DNA of 64,000 nt from Sandaracinaceae bacterium (GCA_020633195.1 JACKEC010000026.1:85438-149437), one strand, 5' to 3'. Numbered from the stretch's first letter, positions 17,013-25,909 are shown. Made by a program: numbers and translations. The notes: generated by a model from the sequence alone, not told the origin.

Positions 17013-18463
17013 GAGGCGCGGCGCTGATCGCGATCGCCCTGTGCGTGGTCGGCTGCGGAGATCCCGCGCCGCGCTTCGGCGAGGCCACCATCTCGGCCGC
17101 GTCGCCGCGCGCGACGTTCTCGGGGACCACGTTCGGCTCGGCCGCGGCCATGGAGCTCGCGCCCGGCTGCCCGGGCTACCTCGACGTCGAGACGCCCGGT
17201 CACGTGGTGCACGTCGGCGAGAGCGTGCCCTTCGACATCACCGCGCGCTCGGACATCGCCCCCCTCGCGCTCGCGGTGGCCCACGGCGACGAGGTCCGCT
17301 GCGACAGCGACGAGGGCTCGGGTCACGCCCCCACGCTCTCGTTCGAGGAGGCCGGCGACTACCAGGTGTTCGTCGCGGCGCTCCGCGAGCCGGCCGAGCT
17401 CGCCTACGAGATCACGGTCCGGGCCGGCGACGCCCGCGCGGAGCCCCTCGTGTCGGCGCCGACCGACGGCCGCGTCGTCAACGTCACCATCACCTCGCAG
17501 CCGCCGGGGGCGCAGGTGCGCGAGCAGGGCGGTCGGGTCGTGGGCACCACGCCCGCGATGTTCACCGTCACCGTGCCCGACGGCGAGGCCGATCCGTCGC
17601 GGACCTGGACGCTGTCGCTGCCCGAGCACCAGGACGTCTCGGTCGGCGGCCGGCTCGAGACCGCGGCGCTCGTCCTGCACGGGCAGCTCCCCTCGATCGG
17701 GCCCGTGGAGATCGACGTCTCGGCGACCGAGGCGCAGCCGATCCGCGACTACCAGAGCGCCGCGCTCGGGATCGACGTCGGCGAGTCCTGCGCGATCACC
17801 GACGCCGAGGTCGAGGTCGACATCCAGCACAGCTTCGTCGGCGACCTGCGGGTGATCCTGCGGACGCCGTGGGACGAGGAGATCATGCTCCAGCGCCACG
17901 CGGGGGGCGGCCGGCGCAACCTGCAGCGCACCTGGAGCAGCGCCCCCGAGCCGTCCACGGGGCGTCGCGCGCCCGCGGCCCCGACCCTCGCCTCGCTGGT
18001 CGGGCGCAACACGCAAGGGCGCTGGACGCTCGTCGTCCACGACGACGCGGGCGCCGACGAGGGGTCGTTCGACCGCTTCGACCTGCGGCTCACGTGTGGG
18101 TCGCCGACGACCGTGGCCGTCGCGGACCCGACCCCCGTCCCACCCGTCCGGGATCCCACCCCGACCGCGGTCACCCACCGCCCCGTCGTCTCGAACCTGC
18201 CCGAGCTGCCCACCCGCTCCGACATCGTCCGGGTCCTCGGGGCCCTGCGCCCGCGGGTCGAGGCCTGCGGGACCGGGCAGGGCGGCAGCGCTCGCGTGAT
18301 CGCCACCGTCACCGGCTCCACCGGCCGGGTGACGCAGGTGTCGGCCAACGGCCTCTCGGATCCGAACGTCCAGCGCTGCGTGGTCCGCACCGTCCGGACG
18401 GCGACCTTCCCCCGCTTCCGCCGCCAGAGCCTCGACGTCGACTACACGTACGCGCTTCGTTGA
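17009..18463 (+). CDS. Lipoprotein with PEGA-like, P (proprotein convertase) and AgmX-like domains
   Basis: 484 residues; the ATG overlaps the previous stop (ATGA), so it belongs to the MoxR/vWA operon. The lipobox VVGC has its Cys at residue 16. Residues about 156-214 look like a PEGA beta-domain (VNVTITSQPPGAQV). Residues 233-362 match the P/Homo B domain (ITDAEVEVDIQHSFVGDLRV, LVGRNTQGRWTLVVHDDAGAD, FDRFDLRL). Residues 400-484 resemble the AgmX/PglI C-terminal domain (LRPRVEACG, GRVTQVSANG, QRCVVRTVRTATFPRF). P domains usually stabilise a subtilisin-like protease; none is fused or adjacent here. The order of domains and the operon membership suggest an outer-membrane partner of the vWA complex. 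Confidence 0.82.
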   Translation: MRGAALIAIALCVVGCGDPAPRFGEATISAASPRATFSGTTFGSAAAMELAPGCPGYLDVETPGHVVHVGESVPFDITARSDIAPLALAVAHGDEVRCDSDEGSGHAPTLSFEEAGDYQVFVAALREPAELAYEITVRAGDARAEPLVSAPTDGRVVNVTITSQPPGAQVREQGGRVVGTTPAMFTVTVPDGEADPSRTWTLSLPEHQDVSVGGRLETAALVLHGQLPSIGPVEIDVSATEAQPIRDYQSAALGIDVGESCAITDAEVEVDIQHSFVGDLRVILRTPWDEEIMLQRHAGGGRRNLQRTWSSAPEPSTGRRAPAAPTLASLVGRNTQGRWTLVVHDDAGADEGSFDRFDLRLTCGSPTTVAVADPTPVPPVRDPTPTAVTHRPVVSNLPELPTRSDIVRVLGALRPRVEACGTGQGGSARVIATVTGSTGRVTQVSANGLSDPNVQRCVVRTVRTATFPRFRRQSLDVDYTYALR

Positions 18464-18513
18464 GTCTCCGGGGGCCGCAGGCGATTTAGCGGCGGACCTC
18501 GAGGCGGCGTAGA

Positions 18514-20055
18514 ATGCGGCCAGTGGACGGCGCGAACGACGTTTACGCGTTCTTCCAGGGCAGCGTCACGGCCTTCGGCGGCTTCGGCATCGCGTTGGCT
18601 TTCGCGCTCTTGGTGGTGCTGAGGCTCGTCGTCCCGCGCGTCCACAAGCGCGTCGTCCGGGCGCCCCTCCTGATGATGCTGTTCTCGGTCGCGTTCGCCT
18701 TCCTCTACGGCGTGCTGCCGCGGTCGGGGGCGTCCAGCTACCTGCGCCTCGGTCACGAGGGGCTGCTGCTGTTCGCGATCGCGCGCAGCTTCTACCTCGT
18801 CATCCTCTACGGGATCTTCGAGAACCGCCGCCGCCGCCGCACGCGGCTGCTCTCCGGGATCTTCAGGGACATCGTCCAGGTCGCGATCTACTTCGTCGCC
18901 GTCGTCTTCATGCTCAAGGAGGCGGGGGTCGAGGCGGGGAGCCTCCTCACGAGCTCCGTCCTGCTCACGGCCGTCATCGGCCTCTCGCTCCAGGACACCC
19001 TCGGGAACCTCTTCGCGGGCCTCGCGCTGCAGGTCCAGCAGCCCTTCGAGGTGGGCGACTGGATCCAGTTCGATCAGGACGTCACGCACACCGGCGAGGT
19101 CGTCGAGATCAACTGGCGCGCGACGCGCCTGATCACCATCGACCGCGTCGAGGTGACGGTCCCCAACAACACGCTCGCGCGCGCCTCCATCACGAACTTC
19201 AGCCGGCCGACCCGCGTGGCGCGCCGCAGCGCGACGGTGGTCGCGCCCTACTCGACGCCGCCCGCCCGCGTGCATCGGATGATGGCCGAGGCCGTCGTCG
19301 AGGTGGACGGAGTGGTCGCCGACCCCAAGCCCGACATCCAGACGATCGACTTCAGCGAGCGCGGGGTCGAGTACCGGGTCCGCTACTTCATCGAGGACTT
19401 CGAGTCGCGCGAGATCATCGACAGCCGCGTGCGCGACCGGCTCTGGTACGCGCTGCGCCGCGCCGCCGTGCCGATCCCCGCGCCGCAGCGGACGATCACC
19501 CTCATCGAGCACAACGCGGCCACCGCGCAGGCCGAGCACGCCGCGCAGATCATCGACATCGAGAAGGCGCTCGCGCGCGTCCCGATGTTCAAGCCGCTCC
19601 CCGACGTGCTCCTGCACGAGGTCGCGATGCACACGGAGCGGCGGCTCTACGCGGCCGGCGAGATCGTCATCCAGCAGGGCGACGTGGGCGAGGAGCTGTT
19701 CGTGGTGGAGCGCGGCAAGCTCGACGTGCTCATCGACGTGCACGACGGGATGCAGCACATCGCCTCGGTCGACGAGGGCGACGTGTTCGGCGAGATGAGC
19801 CTGATGACCGGCGCCGACCGCTCCGCGACCGTCCGCACCACGATGGAGTCCGCGCTGCTCGTCGTCTCGAAGGAGACGATCCAGCCCGTCCTCGAGGCGT
19901 CCCCCGAGGTGGCCGAGCGCATCAGCGAGGTGCTCGCGGCCCGCGAGGCAGCGATCGAGGGTCACACCCGAGGCTCGCTGAACCCGTCCCGCCGCAAGGT
20001 CGAGGAGCGCAGCGGCGAGCTCCTCGGCCGCATCCGCGAGTTCTTCTCGATCTAG
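18514..20055 (+). CDS. MscS family channel with C-terminal cyclic-nucleotide-binding domain
   Basis: 513 residues. Four hydrophobic segments precede the pore-lining region GLSLQDTLGNLFAGLALQVQ and the MscS beta-domain start QPFEVGDWIQF (about residues 150-190). After the MscS body (to about 330), residues 350-480 are a CNB domain with GDVGEELFVVERG and the phosphate-binding cassette FGEMSLMTGADRSATV, including the key Arg and Glu. MscS proteins with CNB domains (bCNG type) are gated or tuned by cyclic nucleotides in the inner membrane. It is followed 60 nt later by a single-domain response regulator on the same strand. Confidence 0.93.
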   Translation: MRPVDGANDVYAFFQGSVTAFGGFGIALAFALLVVLRLVVPRVHKRVVRAPLLMMLFSVAFAFLYGVLPRSGASSYLRLGHEGLLLFAIARSFYLVILYGIFENRRRRRTRLLSGIFRDIVQVAIYFVAVVFMLKEAGVEAGSLLTSSVLLTAVIGLSLQDTLGNLFAGLALQVQQPFEVGDWIQFDQDVTHTGEVVEINWRATRLITIDRVEVTVPNNTLARASITNFSRPTRVARRSATVVAPYSTPPARVHRMMAEAVVEVDGVVADPKPDIQTIDFSERGVEYRVRYFIEDFESREIIDSRVRDRLWYALRRAAVPIPAPQRTITLIEHNAATAQAEHAAQIIDIEKALARVPMFKPLPDVLLHEVAMHTERRLYAAGEIVIQQGDVGEELFVVERGKLDVLIDVHDGMQHIASVDEGDVFGEMSLMTGADRSATVRTTMESALLVVSKETIQPVLEASPEVAERISEVLAAREAAIEGHTRGSLNPSRRKVEERSGELLGRIREFFSI

Positions 20056-20115
20056 TCGGGAGGGACGTTCCAGATCCGGGACGCGTCGGCCCGGGCGGAG
20101 CGTTATCATCACGCG

Positions 20116-20472
20116 ATGGCATATGAAGGTGGGCCGATCCTCGTGATCGACGATGACCCGGATCTCTGCGAGATCCTGAAGCGGACGCTCGTCCACGCGG
20201 GCTACCAGGTCGTCACCGCGAGCGACGGGATGCGGGCGATCCGCGCCTTCGAGCTGAACCGGCCGGCGATGCTCTTCGTCGACCTGATGATGCCGCACCT
20301 CGACGGGGAGGAGCTGCTGCGCGTCCTCGGGACGCCGCGACCGCCGGTCGTGCTCATCACGGCGAGCGTCCGGCGCGAAGAGGTCGCCGAGAAATTCCAG
20401 ATCCCCGACACCCTCGAGAAGCCGTTCGACATCGAGGAGGTCAAAGCCCTCGCCAAGAAGTACCTCGGCTGA
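20116..20472 (+). CDS. Single-domain response regulator (CheY-like)
   Basis: 118 residues, receiver domain only. The acidic pocket is at IDDDPD (11-16), the phospho-acceptor Asp56 in FVDLMMP, Thr82 in LITAS and Lys102 in EKPFD. There is no output domain, so it works by protein contact or phosphotransfer. No histidine kinase is nearby. Its place between the CNB-MscS channel and a nucleotidase gene suggests cotranscription with them, but a functional link is only inferred. Confidence 0.94.
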   Translation: MAYEGGPILVIDDDPDLCEILKRTLVHAGYQVVTASDGMRAIRAFELNRPAMLFVDLMMPHLDGEELLRVLGTPRPPVVLITASVRREEVAEKFQIPDTLEKPFDIEEVKALAKKYLG

Positions 20473-20485
20473 GGTATGACGCCGC

Positions 20486-21925
20486 ATGGTGTATGACGAG
20501 GCCCTCGACCTGCCCCCGGCGCGGCGTCGGATCTTCTGCAACCGGACGCTGAACCTCCGCTCGATCCGCGCGGTCGGCTTCGACATGGACTACACGCTCA
20601 TCCACTACCGGGTGGAGGAGTGGGAGAACCACGCGTACCGCCACCTGCGCGGTCGGCTCGCGAGCCTCGGCTGGCCGGTGGACGACCTCGAGTTCGACCC
20701 CGGGTCGGTGCGGCTCGGCCTCATCCTCGACCTCGAGCACGGCAACATCGTGAAGGCGAACCGCTTCGGCTACGTGAAGCGCGCCTGCCACGGGACGCGG
20801 CCGCTCAGCTACGACGAGCAGCGCCGCCTCTACGGCCGCGACCTCGTCGACCTCGGCGAGTCGCGCTGGGTGTTCCTCAACACGCTCTTCTCCCTCTCCG
20901 AGGCGTGCATGTACGGGCAGGTCGTCGACCGCCTCGACGAGGGCCTGGTGAAGGGGCCGATGGGCTACGCCGACCTCTACCGGCAGATCCGCGCGTGCCT
21001 CGACGAGGCGCACATCGAGGGTCAGCTCAAGGCGGAGATCATCGCCGACCCGGATCGCTTCGTGGTGCTCGACGAGGAGCTCCCGCTCGCGCTGCGCGAC
21101 CTGCGGGAGGCCGGCAAGAAGGTGCTGCTGATCACCAACAGCGAGTGGCCGTACACGCGCGACATGATGTCCTACGCGTTCGACCGGTTCCTCCCGGGCG
21201 ACATGACGTGGCGCGACCTGTTCGACATGGTGATCGTGTCGGCCCGCAAGCCGTCTTTCTTCGAGCACAAGAACCCCTGCTTCGAGGTCATCGACGACGA
21301 GGGCCGGCTGCTGCCGGTGCTGCGCCCCGAGGCCGGGGGCACCTACCTCGGCTCCCACGCCGCCGCGGTCGAGGCCTCCCTCGGGCTCAGCGGCGAGGAG
21401 ATCCTCTACGTCGGGGACCACATCTTCAGCGACGTGCGCGTGTCGGGGAGCCTCCTCCGGTGGCGCACCGCGCTGGTGCTCCGCGAGCTCGAGGCGGAGA
21501 TCGACGCGATCGAGTCCTTCGAGGCCGAGCAGCGGGAGCTGTCGGCGATGATGGAGGAGAAGGAGCGCCTCGAGCACCAGTTCTCGCGCCTCCGGCTGGG
21601 CAAGCAGCGCCTCGAGAAGGGCTACGGGCCGCAGCCCGAGGCGAGCGTCGACTCGATCGAGAAGCGCATGCGCGCCCTGCGCGAGCAGCTCGTCGCGCTC
21701 GACAATCGCATCTCGCCGCTCGCCGCCCGCGCCAGCCGGCTCGCGAACGACGACTGGGGGCTCCTGCTGCGCACGGGCAACGACAAGAGCCACCTCGCCC
21801 GTCAGATCGAGCGCTACGCGGACGTGTACACCTCGCGCGTCTCGAACCTGCTCGCGCTGACGCCCTTCGTCTACCTCCGCTCGCCGCGCGGCAGCCTGCC
21901 GCACGACGCGGGCCCGACCCCCTGA
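20486..21925 (+). CDS. HAD-IG family 5'-nucleotidase
   Basis: 479 residues. The HAD nucleophile motif GFDMDYTLIHY is at 31-41 with Asp33 and Asp35. Motif II is LLITNSEW, and motif IV is in ILYVGDHIFSDV. A Glu/Arg-rich helical insertion near 330-420 is typical of the cytosolic purine 5'-nucleotidase family (TIGR02244), which hydrolyses IMP and GMP. It starts 13 nt after the response regulator. A role in nucleotide turnover would fit the purine genes elsewhere in the window, but no direct link is visible. Confidence 0.9.
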   Translation: MVYDEALDLPPARRRIFCNRTLNLRSIRAVGFDMDYTLIHYRVEEWENHAYRHLRGRLASLGWPVDDLEFDPGSVRLGLILDLEHGNIVKANRFGYVKRACHGTRPLSYDEQRRLYGRDLVDLGESRWVFLNTLFSLSEACMYGQVVDRLDEGLVKGPMGYADLYRQIRACLDEAHIEGQLKAEIIADPDRFVVLDEELPLALRDLREAGKKVLLITNSEWPYTRDMMSYAFDRFLPGDMTWRDLFDMVIVSARKPSFFEHKNPCFEVIDDEGRLLPVLRPEAGGTYLGSHAAAVEASLGLSGEEILYVGDHIFSDVRVSGSLLRWRTALVLRELEAEIDAIESFEAEQRELSAMMEEKERLEHQFSRLRLGKQRLEKGYGPQPEASVDSIEKRMRALREQLVALDNRISPLAARASRLANDDWGLLLRTGNDKSHLARQIERYADVYTSRVSNLLALTPFVYLRSPRGSLPHDAGPTP

Positions 21926-21928
21926 GCC

Positions 21929-22837
21929 GTGCGCTACTTCGAGGCCAGCGGTGACCGCGTCGCGATCCGCGAGTCCGCGCGGGATCGGCTGACGCGCGGC
22001 GCGCTGTGGCTCTTCGTCGCGCCGAGCCTCGTCGCGGCGACCGGGTGGACGGGCTACGGGCTCTTCGTCGAGGAGCGCTCGGTCGGGCTCCTGCTCGTGA
22101 CCGGCGGCGTGGTGGCGCTCGGCTGCGTCGGGCCCGCGCTGTTCGGCCTCTACACGATGGCCACCGCCAACCGCACGGCGCACGCGCGCCGCGTGGTGTT
22201 CGACCTCGGCGAGCGCCTCGTCGAGCGACGCGGCGCGGCCCCCGCGGTGTACCGCAAGCCCGACGCCGTTCGCGTCGCCCGCGCCGGCCTCCTCGGGTGG
22301 ACGCTCCGGCTCGACGGCGAGACGCCGATGACGCTGGTGCGCCGCGTCCCCCACGGCTCGGGACGCGCGCTCGCCGAGGCCGCCGACGCGCTCGCCGAGG
22401 CGCTCGGCGTCGAGGCTCGCGTGCCGGCGGCCGCCCGGACCGCGATGGGGGCGATCCCGCACGACGAGGACACCTGGGCCGCGCTCTGTTACCTGCCCCT
22501 CGACGGTGTCAACTTCGCTTACTGTCTCATGGCGCTCCTCAGCAGCCGCCACCCCCGCCTCCGCTTCGCCGCGAAGCAGAGCCTCGTGCAGCTCGCGGTC
22601 GAGGCGTTCCTCGCGGCGTGCCTCAGCGGATGCCTCGGGATCCCGCTCGTCGCGGCGTCCGCGCCGTTCGCCGTCGAGGCGGCCGCGTTCCTCTGCCCGT
22701 TCACGATCTTCGGGGCGCTCCGCGTGACCGTGCGCCTCACCGCCGCGCTGCGCGCCTACCGCAAGACCGCGTGGGTGATGCCGTGGCTCGGCCCGATCGT
22801 GCGGCGCTGGGCGCCGGCCCCGCGCGAGGCGAGCTGA
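21929..22837 (+). CDS. Membrane protein, C-terminal part DUF4870-like
   Basis: 302 residues from a GTG 3 nt after the nucleotidase stop. Two N-terminal membrane helices (about residues 25-48 and 55-80) are followed by a PH-like soluble part. The C-terminus has two or three helices, with ALCYLPLDGVNFAYCLMALL followed by HPRLRFAAKQSLVQLAV. The FxAKQSL element recalls DUF4870, small membrane proteins of unknown function. No catalytic motif is visible. Confidence 0.7.
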   Translation: MRYFEASGDRVAIRESARDRLTRGALWLFVAPSLVAATGWTGYGLFVEERSVGLLLVTGGVVALGCVGPALFGLYTMATANRTAHARRVVFDLGERLVERRGAAPAVYRKPDAVRVARAGLLGWTLRLDGETPMTLVRRVPHGSGRALAEAADALAEALGVEARVPAAARTAMGAIPHDEDTWAALCYLPLDGVNFAYCLMALLSSRHPRLRFAAKQSLVQLAVEAFLAACLSGCLGIPLVAASAPFAVEAAAFLCPFTIFGALRVTVRLTAALRAYRKTAWVMPWLGPIVRRWAPAPREAS

Positions 22838-23094
22838 CCCCCGCGGCTTGCGCGGTGATCCCGCGCGGCCCATGTTTCCGCTCGATCATGCGCGTCCTCT
22901 CGACATCGCCCTGCGCCGCCCGGCCGTCCTCGACGGACCGGGATACGTGCGCTCCGTGTCGGGAGTAGACCGCCTCCGCGAGAGACATCGCGAGGACCCT
23001 CCGGCACGGCGCCGGGGGATCTCGTCGCGTTCGAACGCCGTCGTCGCTCCCTCGTCCGCCGGGCCCCAACCCGAGAGAAAGAAACGAGAGAGTC

Positions 23095-24270
23095 ATGAGC
23101 ATCGAGAAGAAGCAGCACCTCAACGTCGGCACCATCGGCCACGTCGACCACGGCAAGACGACGCTGACCGCGGCGATCACCGCGGTCACGGCGCACGTGT
23201 ACGGCGGCGAGGCGCGCGGCTTCGACCAGATCGACAACGCGCCCGAGGAGCGGCGGCGGGGGATCACCATCCAGGCGTCCCACGTGCGCTACGAGTCCGG
23301 CGCGAGGGTCTACGCCCACGTCGACTGCCCCGGCCACGAGGCGTTCATCAAGAACATGATCGCGGGCGCGTCCCAGATGGACGGCGCGATCCTCCTCGTG
23401 GACGGCTCCGTCGGGCCGCAGGCGCAGACGCGTGAGCACGTGCTGCTCGCGCGGCAGGTCGGCGTCGACCACCTCGTGGTCTTCGTCAACAAGACCGACG
23501 TGGCCGACCCGGAGCTCCTCGATCTCGTCGAGATCGAGACCGCGGAGCTCCTCGAGGCCCACGGCTACCTCGACCCCGTCTTCGTGCGCGGCTCCGCGCG
23601 CGAGGCGCTGCGCGCGTGTGAGGCGGGTCGCTTCGACGACCCGGCGACCGCGTGCGTGCGCGAGCTCGTCGACGCGCTCGACGAGCACATCCCGGTCCCG
23701 GAGCGCGACCTCGAGGGGGCGTTCTTCCTCCCCATCGAGGGCGTGCACGGGATCGACGGGCTCGGCACCGTGATCAGCGGCAAGGTCGAGCGCGGCCGCG
23801 CGAGCCTCGGCGACTCCGTCGAGATCGTGGGCCGCGGCGGTGAGCCGCTGCGCGCGGTGATCAAGGGCATCCAGTCGTTCCACAGGGACGTGCCGGAGGC
23901 CCTCGCGGGCCACAACGTCGGGTTGCTCCTGCGCGGCGTCGGCCGTGACGAGGTCGTGCGCGGCCAGGTCGCGGTCGCGCCGGGCTCGGTCCACGCCCGC
24001 GACGGCGGCGAGGCGGAGATCTTCCTCCTCACCACCGCCGAGGGCGGGCGCCGCGGGCCCTTCGGCCCGGGCTACTCGCCGCAGCTGTACTTCGGGGTCG
24101 TGGGCGTCACCGGCGTCCTCGACTTCGACGACGGCGTGCTCGCTCCGGGTGACCGCGCGAGCGTGCGCTTCCGCCTCGGCCGACCCGTCGCCGTCGAGCC
24201 CGGCATGCGCTTCGCCATGCGCGAAGGCGGCCGCACCATCGGCGCCGGCGTCGTCCGCGGCGTGGCGTGA
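23095..24270 (+). CDS. tuf: Divergent, solitary elongation factor Tu paralogue
   Basis: 391 residues, near full EF-Tu length. The GTPase motifs are intact: GHVDHGKT (15-22), RGITI switch I, DCPGH with the catalytic His81, and NKTD (132-135, usually NKCD). Domain II and III signatures are present (GTVISGKVERG, LRGVGRDEVVRGQV, FRLGRPVAVEPGMRFAMREGG). It differs from canonical EF-Tu at many places, including the aminoacyl pocket: in PIEGVHGI the usual Asp is Gly216 and the usual Phe is His218; Ser228 replaces Thr; Gln260 replaces Glu. No rpsL, rpsG, fusA or tRNA gene is nearby. It may be a second EF-Tu, or a specialised or resistant form. The 257-nt leader ends in a purine-rich stretch (GAGAGAAAGAAACGAGAGAG) instead of a clear GGAGG. 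Confidence 0.9.
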   Translation: MSIEKKQHLNVGTIGHVDHGKTTLTAAITAVTAHVYGGEARGFDQIDNAPEERRRGITIQASHVRYESGARVYAHVDCPGHEAFIKNMIAGASQMDGAILLVDGSVGPQAQTREHVLLARQVGVDHLVVFVNKTDVADPELLDLVEIETAELLEAHGYLDPVFVRGSAREALRACEAGRFDDPATACVRELVDALDEHIPVPERDLEGAFFLPIEGVHGIDGLGTVISGKVERGRASLGDSVEIVGRGGEPLRAVIKGIQSFHRDVPEALAGHNVGLLLRGVGRDEVVRGQVAVAPGSVHARDGGEAEIFLLTTAEGGRRGPFGPGYSPQLYFGVVGVTGVLDFDDGVLAPGDRASVRFRLGRPVAVEPGMRFAMREGGRTIGAGVVRGVA

Positions 24271-24275
24271 TCCCA

Positions 24276-24308
24276 CGGCGCCCTCCGGAGCTCCTCCGGA
24301 GGGCGCCG
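24276..24308. terminator. Bidirectional hairpin terminator after the EF-Tu paralogue
   Basis: A perfect 15-bp stem (24276-24290 with 24294-24308) with a 3-nt loop sits between the convergent 3' ends, 5 nt after one stop and 3 nt before the other. A short CTTCT follows on the plus strand. Confidence 0.8.
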
Positions 24309-24311
24309 CTT

Positions 24312-25145
24312 CTAGAACACGTCGCGCATCGACGCGAAGTCGAAGTAGCCGACCCCGTGCATCTGCCCGTTCAGGTTCCGGCGCAGGGTGGTCTCGAGCT
24401 CGGACACGGAGTGCTGCTGGAGCCAGGGCCGCATGTGCGCGTCGCCGCGCGCGTAGACGATCGGCCAGATCGGGAGCCGCCCCGCGAAGTAGCCGTGGCG
24501 CGCGCGGTGGCTGCGCGTCCCCTCACCCCAGCTCATCGCGTCGGCCGGGTCGGCGATCGCGAAGCTCAGGTAGACGCGGTCCACGTGCTCGGCGATCCAG
24601 GCGCCCTCCTCCGCGGTCGGGTAGCCGAGGTAGCAGGCGATCCAGCCGTCGCCCTTCTGGGCGCGCATCGCCGTCAAGATCTGTTGCAATTCAGCGAAGC
24701 GAGCGGCGCGCTCGGCGGGCGGCGCGTTCCAGAACTCGAATTCCGTCACCCAGCCCGTGAAGCGGGCGTTCGGGTGCTCGCGCTCCCAGCGGGTCAGGTC
24801 CTCCACGCGATCCATCGCGGAGATCGGCGCGACGACGTCGAGGCCGCGCGCGTGGGCCGTCTCGAGGAAGGTGGCGAGCGCCTCCTGCTGGTTGCGGAGC
24901 GCCGCGCCGAGGCCGTACAGGGTGAGCTCGGCGAAGCCGTGGCTCGTGGCGAGCTCGAGCGCCGCGTCCCGCTCGTCGAAGCTGCCGACGTAGAGCGAGC
25001 GGCGCTCGGGCTCGGCGGGCGCGGCGGCCGGCGCCGTGGCGGCGGGCGCGGAGCCCGCGGGCCGCGCGGTCAGCGCGGATCGTCGCCCGGGGATGACCCC
25101 GCAGCCGGCCCACAGCAGCAGCCCCACCACCGCGACCCGCTTCAT
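24312..25145 (-). CDS. Lipoprotein of unknown function, possibly TIM-barrel-like
   Basis: 277 residues from the ATG at 25145, which has AGCGAGG upstream and gives a signal peptide with lipobox LLLWAGC. An earlier in-frame ATG overlapping the neighbour's stop (25226) would bury the signal peptide. After an Ala/Pro linker, the sequence alternates helix and strand (SLYVGSFDERDA, TLYGLGAALRN, ARGLDVVAPISAMD, FTGWVTEFEFWN, WIACYLGYPTAEEGAW, RVYLSFAIADP). That pattern, with acidic residues at strand ends, is reminiscent of a glycoside-hydrolase-like barrel. I do not recognise the family. It is last in a minus-strand group of four. Confidence 0.75.
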   Translation of the reverse strand: MKRVAVVGLLLWAGCGVIPGRRSALTARPAGSAPAATAPAAAPAEPERRSLYVGSFDERDAALELATSHGFAELTLYGLGAALRNQQEALATFLETAHARGLDVVAPISAMDRVEDLTRWEREHPNARFTGWVTEFEFWNAPPAERAARFAELQQILTAMRAQKGDGWIACYLGYPTAEEGAWIAEHVDRVYLSFAIADPADAMSWGEGTRSHRARHGYFAGRLPIWPIVYARGDAHMRPWLQQHSVSELETTLRRNLNGQMHGVGYFDFASMRDVF

Positions 25146-25222
25146 CGCCTCGCTGTCGATCCCTCGCACGCGCACCTCCGAGCCGGCACCTTCGTTCGCT
25201 CGACGCCTCGCGTCCAGTCGGG

Positions 25223-25909
25223 TCATCGCAGGCGCAGCCGGACCGTGAAGGCGTCGACGCCGTCGCCCGCGTCGGACACCGTCATCTCCGAGGTCGTCAG
25301 GTCCACGCGCAGGCGCGGGTCTCCGTCGACGGCCGTGTGACCGACGTCCTCGGCGCGCAGCGGGCGGCCCTCGTCGTCGACCTCGCAGTCGACGTAGCCG
25401 GCCGTCTGCGTCGGGTTCGGGTAGATGACGTGCCCATCGCAGATCACGCGCACGAGGCAGTCGTAGCGTCCGCTCCGGGCGGGCAGGAGCCGCGCGGTGC
25501 AGCGGGCGTCCTCGCCGAACGGGAGCGCGCCCTCGAGCTGCGTGATCGAGGCGGCGCGCTCCATCGGCTCGAAGGGCAGCTCCACCCCGGCGTCGCCGGG
25601 GCCGATCCGGAACTGGCGCAGCATCGCCCAGCGCTGCGGGTCGTACGCCTGGTCGTGCGCCGCCTCCGACATGCCCGGCGGGATCGCCGGGATGCGGCGA
25701 CCCTCGATCGAGGCGGGCGGGGGCCCCGCGTCCTCCACCCACGCGTGGTGGACCCACGTCTCGGGCTCGCCGGGTGACCGTGCTGGCTCCGGGCGCCGGT
25801 CGGAGCCGAGGGGGCCTTCGAAGGTGCGGTAGGCCACGAACGCGAAGCCCGCGAGGACGACGAGCAGGACGACGAGCACCGGCCAGCCGACGCGCAGGCG
25901 CTCACTCAT
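25223..25909 (-). CDS. Single-pass membrane-anchored protein of unknown function
   Basis: 228 residues. One hydrophobic anchor near the N-terminus (PVLVVLLVVLAGFAFVAY, residues 10-27) is followed by a Pro-rich linker and a beta-rich domain with Cys pairs (ARCTARLLPARSGRYDCLVRVICDG). A periplasmic location is likely. It overlaps the upstream gene by 8 nt, so the two are probably translated together. No known family is recognised. Confidence 0.75.
   Translation of the reverse strand: MSERLRVGWPVLVVLLVVLAGFAFVAYRTFEGPLGSDRRPEPARSPGEPETWVHHAWVEDAGPPPASIEGRRIPAIPPGMSEAAHDQAYDPQRWAMLRQFRIGPGDAGVELPFEPMERAASITQLEGALPFGEDARCTARLLPARSGRYDCLVRVICDGHVIYPNPTQTAGYVDCEVDDEGRPLRAEDVGHTAVDGDPRLRVDLTTSEMTVSDAGDGVDAFTVRLRLR

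Noticed and set aside
23020..23060. GTTCGAAC stretch resembling a tRNA T-loop before the EF-Tu paralogue
   Set aside because: No acceptor or anticodon stem can be formed around it and no CCA end is present.
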